This document shows positions 29,258 to 32,298 of a stretch of 32,298 bases of DNA, piece by piece. The notes below the pieces were generated by a model. That model saw only the letters and a list, made by a program, of their open reading frames with translations. It made no database searches and was not told the origin of the DNA. Each line of letters starts with the position of its first letter. Position 1 is the stretch's first letter. The DNA comes from Mycobacterium asiaticum (GTDB lineage: Bacteria; Actinomycetota; Actinomycetes; Mycobacteriales; Mycobacteriaceae). A program made the position numbers and the translations under genes. The stretch covers positions 1 to 32,298 of the forward strand of contig NZ_LZMH01000086.1 of assembly GCF_001673635.1 (NCBI RefSeq), in the 5' to 3' direction.

Positions 29258-31156
29258 ATGCCTAACCTCAGCGACCTGCCCGGCGTCGGAAAAATCCAGC
29301 AATACGTTGAACGCGGCGCCGCCGAACTGCACTACGTGCGCAAGATTTTCGAGTCCGGTGCGTTCCGGATCGAACCGCCGCAGAACTATGCGACTTTGGC
29401 CAGCGGCATCGTCAAATGGGGTGAATTCGGCATGCTGCCGGCCCTCAACGCCGCCCGCACTCCCGACCGCGCGGCGTGCATCGACGAAGAGGGCGAGTTC
29501 ACCTTCCGGGAACTCGACGAGGCCGCCCACGCGGTCGCCAACGGGCTGATCGAGAAGGGCGTCAAGGCCGGCGACGGCGTCGCCATTCTGGCCCGCAACA
29601 CGCGTTGGTTCCTGATTGCTTACTTCGGTGCCGCCCGCGTCGGTGCCCGCATCATCCTGCTCAACAGCGAATTCTCCGGTCCGCAGGTCAAGGAGGTGTC
29701 GGAGCGCGAAGGCGCCAAGATCATCATCTATGACGACGAGTACACCAAGACCGTCAGCAAAGCCGAACCCGAACTGGGCAAGCTGCGGGCGCTGGGCACC
29801 AACCCGGACAGCGACGAAGACTCCGGCAGCCAGGACGAGACGCTGGCCGACCTGATCAAGCGCAGCAGTAAGGATCCGGCCCCGAAGGCCGGCAAGCACG
29901 CGTCGATCATCATTTTGACCAGCGGCACGACTGGAACCCCCAAGGGGGCGAACCGGAGCACCCCGCCGACGCTGGCGCCGGTCGGCGGCATCCTGTCGCA
30001 CGTGCCGTTCAAGGCCAACGAGATCACTTCGCTGCCGGCGCCGATGTTCCACGCGCTGGGCTTTCTGCACGCCACGATCGCGATGTTCCTGGGCTCCACG
30101 CTGGTGCTGCGCCGCAAGTTCAAGCCCCCGCTGGTGCTCGAAGACCTCGAGAAGCACAAGGCGACCGCCATGGTCGTGGTGCCGGTGATGCTGTCCCGGC
30201 TGCTGGATGCGATCGAGAAGATGGACAAGAAGCCCGACCTGTCCAACCTCAAGATCATTTTCGTGTCTGGTTCGCAGCTGGGTGCCGAGCTGGCATCTCG
30301 CGCGCTCAAGGACTTTGGGCCGGTGATCTACAACATGTACGGCTCGACCGAGATCGCGTTCGCGGCCATCGCCGGGCCCAAGGACCTGGAAAAGGATCCC
30401 GCGACGGTTGGGCCTGTCGTCAAGGGCGTGAAAGTGAAGATCCTGGACGACAACGGCAAGGAGAAGCCGCAGGGCGAGGTCGGGAGGATCTTCGTCGGCA
30501 ACGCTTTCCCGTTCGAGGGCTATACCGGCGGCGGCCACAAGGAGATCATCGACGGCCTGATGTCCTCGGGCGACGTCGGCTATTTCGACGAGGACGGCCT
30601 GCTGTTCGTCAGCGGCCGCGACGACGAGATGATCGTCTCCGGCGGGGAGAACGTGTTCCCCGCCGAGGTCGAGGACTGCCTGAGCGGCCATCCCGACGTC
30701 GTGGAGGCGACCGCGATCGGCGTCGAGGACAAGGACTGGGGCCACCGGCTGCGTGCCTTCGTGGTCAAGAAGGAAGGCTCCGATGTCGACGAGGACACCC
30801 TCAAGAAGCACGTGAAAGAGGAGCTGGCCAGGTACAAGGTGCCGCGCGAGGTCATCTTCCTCGACGAGCTGCCGCGCAACCCCACCGGCAAGATCCTCAA
30901 GCGCGAGCTGCGCGAGCTCGACGTCGACGACAAGGAAGAAGCCAAGAGTAAGGCGAAGGACCTGGGCTCGAAGAAGGGGTCCGAGAAGGGGTCCGAGAAA
31001 GGCTCCGAGAAGGCCGACGAGAACGGTGGCTCTGCGAAAGCTGACTCTGGCGACAGTGAGAAGGCCGACGAGAAGGCCGACGACAAGGCCGACGAAAAAG
31101 CTGACGAGAAAGCCGACGAGAAGGCCGACGAGAAGAGTGGCGCCGCCGACGGGTAG
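29258..31156 (+). CDS. fadD2: Fatty-acyl-CoA ligase FadD2 with repetitive charged C-terminal tail
   Basis: A 632-residue adenylate-forming acyl-CoA synthetase (Rv0270-like). The AMP-binding loop is IIILTSGTTGTPKGANRS; NMYGSTEIAF, then SGDVGYFDEDGLLFVSGRDD and VSGGENVFPAEVE follow; PRNPTGKILKREL holds the catalytic lysine. It activates fatty acids to acyl-CoA for the Fad enzymes. The start MPNLSDLPG at 29258 has GTGAGGA just upstream; an open frame from 29228 adds ten residues but lacks a ribosome site. The enzyme core ends near residue 558, close to the tuberculosis protein's full length. The remaining 74 residues are Lys/Glu/Asp/Ala repeats encoded by 12-bp units, an unusual addition. Confidence 0.95.
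   Translation: MPNLSDLPGVGKIQQYVERGAAELHYVRKIFESGAFRIEPPQNYATLASGIVKWGEFGMLPALNAARTPDRAACIDEEGEFTFRELDEAAHAVANGLIEKGVKAGDGVAILARNTRWFLIAYFGAARVGARIILLNSEFSGPQVKEVSEREGAKIIIYDDEYTKTVSKAEPELGKLRALGTNPDSDEDSGSQDETLADLIKRSSKDPAPKAGKHASIIILTSGTTGTPKGANRSTPPTLAPVGGILSHVPFKANEITSLPAPMFHALGFLHATIAMFLGSTLVLRRKFKPPLVLEDLEKHKATAMVVVPVMLSRLLDAIEKMDKKPDLSNLKIIFVSGSQLGAELASRALKDFGPVIYNMYGSTEIAFAAIAGPKDLEKDPATVGPVVKGVKVKILDDNGKEKPQGEVGRIFVGNAFPFEGYTGGGHKEIIDGLMSSGDVGYFDEDGLLFVSGRDDEMIVSGGENVFPAEVEDCLSGHPDVVEATAIGVEDKDWGHRLRAFVVKKEGSDVDEDTLKKHVKEELARYKVPREVIFLDELPRNPTGKILKRELRELDVDDKEEAKSKAKDLGSKKGSEKGSEKGSEKADENGGSAKADSGDSEKADEKADDKADEKADEKADEKADEKSGAADG
30974..31135 (+). repeat. 12-bp coding tandem repeats in the fadD2 tail
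   Basis: Two blocks of 12-base units: three KGSE-type units (30974-31009) plus a KADE unit (31010-31021), and six KADE/KADD units (31061-31132) ending in a lysine codon. Units differ mostly at third positions, so the array is not brand new, but it should vary in copy number between strains without breaking the frame. Confidence 0.85.
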
Positions 31157-31162
31157 GCGGTT

Positions 31163-31492
31163 CTAGCTCACTCTTCGGGCTTGAATCGCCCGGACGATTT
31201 GGGCCGACAAGTTGGGGTCGACCAGAAGCTGCTCTATAAGTGCGGTGATCACGTCCTGACCGGTCACCCGCGCCAGTCCGAGGCGGTCGGCGGCATCCCG
31301 TTGCCAAATGTCCAGCGCCCGGTGGGTGGCGGGGGACAGGTCGACGGTCCTGCGCGTGCGCTGGATGCGGGCCGGCGGTTTTCGGGTGCGGTAGCCGGCG
31401 GTTGGCTGCTCGCGGATGCGGGGCGCCTGCGCTTGCCGGTAGTTGGCGAAGCGCTCCGTCGGCACCCCATCTCCGATCGGTTCAATACTCAC
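31163..31492 (-). CDS. Ribbon-helix-helix DNA-binding protein, partition/antitoxin-like
   Basis: A 109-residue protein that I do not recognise by name. Its C-terminal half looks like a ribbon-helix-helix domain: strand RRTVDLSP, helix THRALDIWQRDAADRLG, helix TGQDVITALIEQLLVD. The N-terminal 45 residues are basic, Pro/Arg-rich and probably disordered (ADJACENT motifs IREQPTAGYRTRKPP), an arrangement seen in ParG-like centromere-binding proteins and some antitoxins. The GTG start at 31492 has GGAGGAAGG upstream. No toxin or ParA gene is in view. It ends six bases from the fadD2 stop, tail-to-tail. Upstream lies an A/T-rich stretch packed with CAGTA/TACTG repeats, a plausible self-operator or partition-like site. 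Function by fold and context only. Confidence 0.65.
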   Translation of the reverse strand: MSIEPIGDGVPTERFANYRQAQAPRIREQPTAGYRTRKPPARIQRTRRTVDLSPATHRALDIWQRDAADRLGLARVTGQDVITALIEQLLVDPNLSAQIVRAIQARRVS

Positions 31493-31608
31493 TGCGGCGA
31501 CCTTCCTCCGAGGGCCAAGCAGTGAGTCAGTGTAGGAGTGTTACCTGAGCCTTTGCTGTACGCCCGTTTAACAAATTTGCTACAGCACTACTCCGCGCAT
31601 TAATTTGA

Positions 31609-31699
31609 ACTGATCTACTGAAAGCATCCAACGTATATCAGTACTTCAGCATTGCAGTAGTAGCAGTTCACAGCGTTTCAGTAAATTGTATTTCAGTAA
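31609..31699. repeat. CAGTA/TACTG repeat array in an A/T-rich gap
   Basis: The 323 bases between the RHH gene and the small secreted protein (31493-31815) are A/T-rich against GC-rich neighbours. They hold repeated CAGTA-type units: TACTGAAA (31616-31623, inverted), ATCAGTA (31637-31643), GCAGTAG (31654-31660), GCAGTT (31663-31668), and TTTCAGTAA twice, 15 bases apart (31676-31684, 31691-31699). Weaker variants (TACAG, CAGTG) extend left to 31520. Such arrays fit a cooperative RHH-protein operator, a partition-like site or iterons. I see no replication gene. The rest of the gap shows no convincing gene. Confidence 0.6.
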
Positions 31700-31815
31700 T
31701 GATGACAAATAGCGCCAAGATTTACAGCTAAACCAAATAAAATAACCATGGTTTGCCCAGGAAGTTATCAATAGCGTTGGTGGTGGCAATTCGAAGACTC
31801 TTGGGAGGAGTTCCA

Positions 31816-32103
31816 ATGTTGATCACACCGCGTTGCGCCCGGATTGCGGCCGCCGGTGCGGTGGGCGCCGGTGCGTTGACTTCGGCACTGTTGTTCGGCG
31901 GCACCCCCATCGCTCAGGCGGCACCGCCCGCCACCATCACCAGCGTCGCCCAGGCACCGCAGCTCGGACCGCACGTCATTCCCGTACGCGGCGGCCACGG
32001 TTGGGGCGGCCACGGCCACGGCGGCTGGGGCCACGGCGGCACCTCGGAGGTGCAGCTGAACATCATCGCCGAGCGCCTGCTGGGCCTCCCCCGCGACCCG
32101 TAA
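31816..32103 (+). CDS. Small secreted Gly/His-rich protein
   Basis: A 95-residue protein of unknown function. An N-terminal signal peptide (basic start MLITPRCAR, hydrophobic AAAGAVGAGALTSALLF, cleavage likely after AQA at residue 35) leads to a mature peptide of about 60 residues with PQLGPHVIPVRGGHGWGGHG and a Gly/His/Trp stretch, then a helical end (LNIIAERLLGLPRDP). His/Gly richness suggests metal binding, which is inference. The ATG at 31816 has GGGAGGAG just upstream; an earlier in-frame ATG at 31753 is inside the A/T-rich gap and lacks one. A convergent paralogue ends at 32193 and shares the HVIPVRGGHGWG segment at both protein and DNA level. Confidence 0.75.
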   Translation: MLITPRCARIAAAGAVGAGALTSALLFGGTPIAQAAPPATITSVAQAPQLGPHVIPVRGGHGWGGHGHGGWGHGGTSEVQLNIIAERLLGLPRDP

Positions 32104-32291
32104 CAGGGGCCGCGTTAAGTGGCGCGAACAGACGCTAAAGCACCCAATTTCGGCACGAAATGGGTGCTTTAGCGTCTGTTCGCGCTAGCTGGTCACCACC
32201 ACCAGTTCCACCATGGCCGTCCCCAGCCCCGGGGTCCCCAGCCGTGGCCGCCGCGTACGGGAATGACGTGCGGTCCGAGCTGCGTGGCCTG
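31951..32291. repeat. 56-bp inverted repeat shared by two convergent small-protein genes
   Basis: Bases 31951-32006 and the complement of 32236-32291 agree at 53 of 56 positions, including a 43-base identical core. Both arms encode the same QLGPHVIPVRGGHGWG segment in opposing genes. Sequence outside the arms differs, so this is a duplicated gene pair with recent exchange or strong constraint in this block. Confidence 0.85.
32122..32185. terminator. Very long hairpin between convergent small-protein genes
   Basis: Left arm 32122-32152 and right arm 32156-32185 are complementary throughout except for one extra A in the left arm; the uninterrupted outer part is about 25 bp and the loop is GCA. 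There is no T run. It sits 18 bases after one stop and 7 bases beyond the opposing stop, so a two-way terminator is the simplest reading; a dispersed mycobacterial palindromic repeat is the alternative. Confidence 0.7.
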
Positions 32292-32297
32292 GGTGCC
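32193..32297 (-). CDS. Small secreted Gly/Trp-rich protein, paralogue (5' end outside window)
   Basis: The last 34 codons of a gene entering from the right. They read TQATQLGPHVIPVRGGHGWG and then PRGWGRPWWNWWW before a TGA at 32193-32195. The first part matches the convergent gene at 31816 almost exactly; the tail differs, being Trp/Arg-rich with seven tryptophans in the last 19 residues, where the other has Gly/His and a helical end. The signal peptide expected from the paralogue is outside the window. Function unknown. The similarity to a neighbouring gene and near-absence of third-position changes in the shared block support this as a real gene. Confidence 0.7.
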   Translation of the reverse strand, partial: GTQATQLGPHVIPVRGGHGWGPRGWGRPWWNWWW

Positions 32298-32298
32298 G

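Noticed and set aside
29240..30811. A 523-codon open frame antisense to fadD2
   Set aside because: It is the mirror of a high-GC gene with strong third-position bias; its translation is low-complexity His/Gln/Arg-rich with no domain.
31728..31910. 60-codon minus-strand frame over the signal peptide of the small secreted protein
   Set aside because: No ribosome site, antisense to a gene with a strong one, and no motif.
1..32298. tRNA/rRNA genes, CRISPR arrays, integrase or prophage genes
   Set aside because: None seen while reading both strands; gene order is that of a core mycobacterial chromosome.

Overview
The window is a high-GC mycobacterial chromosome segment. Gene content and order match the M. 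tuberculosis Rv0237–Rv0270 neighbourhood: lpqI, a TetR gene, htdX–fabG4, fadA2, fadE5, the Sdh1 operon, the Hsp20 gene acr2, nirBD, nnaR, narK3, aac(2'), pxpBC, fecB2, polD2 and fadD2. Proteins were identified by reading their motifs and from memory of the families; no search was run. Several genes usual in the tubercle bacillus are absent here (vapBC24, Rv0246, cobQ/cobU/PPE2, oplA, narU). Others are present instead: a ClC channel, a 2OG-type oxygenase, a PEP-mutase-family enzyme and a second narK. This points to a non-tuberculous mycobacterium; I cannot name the species.

Layout. 1–3001: a 5'-truncated lpqI, a TetR regulator and a ClC channel, all rightward. 2987–8871: lipid genes, with fabG4–htdX divergent from fadA2, and fadE5 convergent with fadA2. 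The fadA2–fadE5 gap holds a probable SigF-driven small RNA resembling F6/SfdS and two strong terminators. 9086–10605: a translationally coupled oxygenase and flavin reductase. 10695–14618: a leftward operon (small Rv0250c-like protein, sdhC, sdhA, sdhB) encoding the unusual mycobacterial Sdh1. 14715–16014: a PEP-mutase-family enzyme convergent with acr2, whose promoter combines a SigE/SigH-like element with an HspR-like box.

16230–24600 is a nitrate/nitrite assimilation block: nirB–nirD rightward; then leftward two tandem narK transporters, the regulator nnaR (HemD-like domain plus winged helix) and a CbiX-type chelatase. The block supplies nitrate/nitrite transport, nitrite reduction to ammonia, the chelation step expected for sirohaem supply, and regulation. 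24736–29188 is a leftward run of pxpB, pxpC, aac(2'), fecB2 and polD2. 29258–31156 is fadD2 with an unusual repetitive charged tail.

The right end (31163–32298) is the least ordinary part. It has a ribbon-helix-helix protein gene, an A/T-rich gap filled with CAGTA/TACTG repeats, a small secreted Gly/His-rich protein, a very long hairpin, and the end of a convergent paralogue of the small protein. The two paralogues share a 56-bp inverted repeat. I see no tRNA, rRNA, CRISPR array or transposase.
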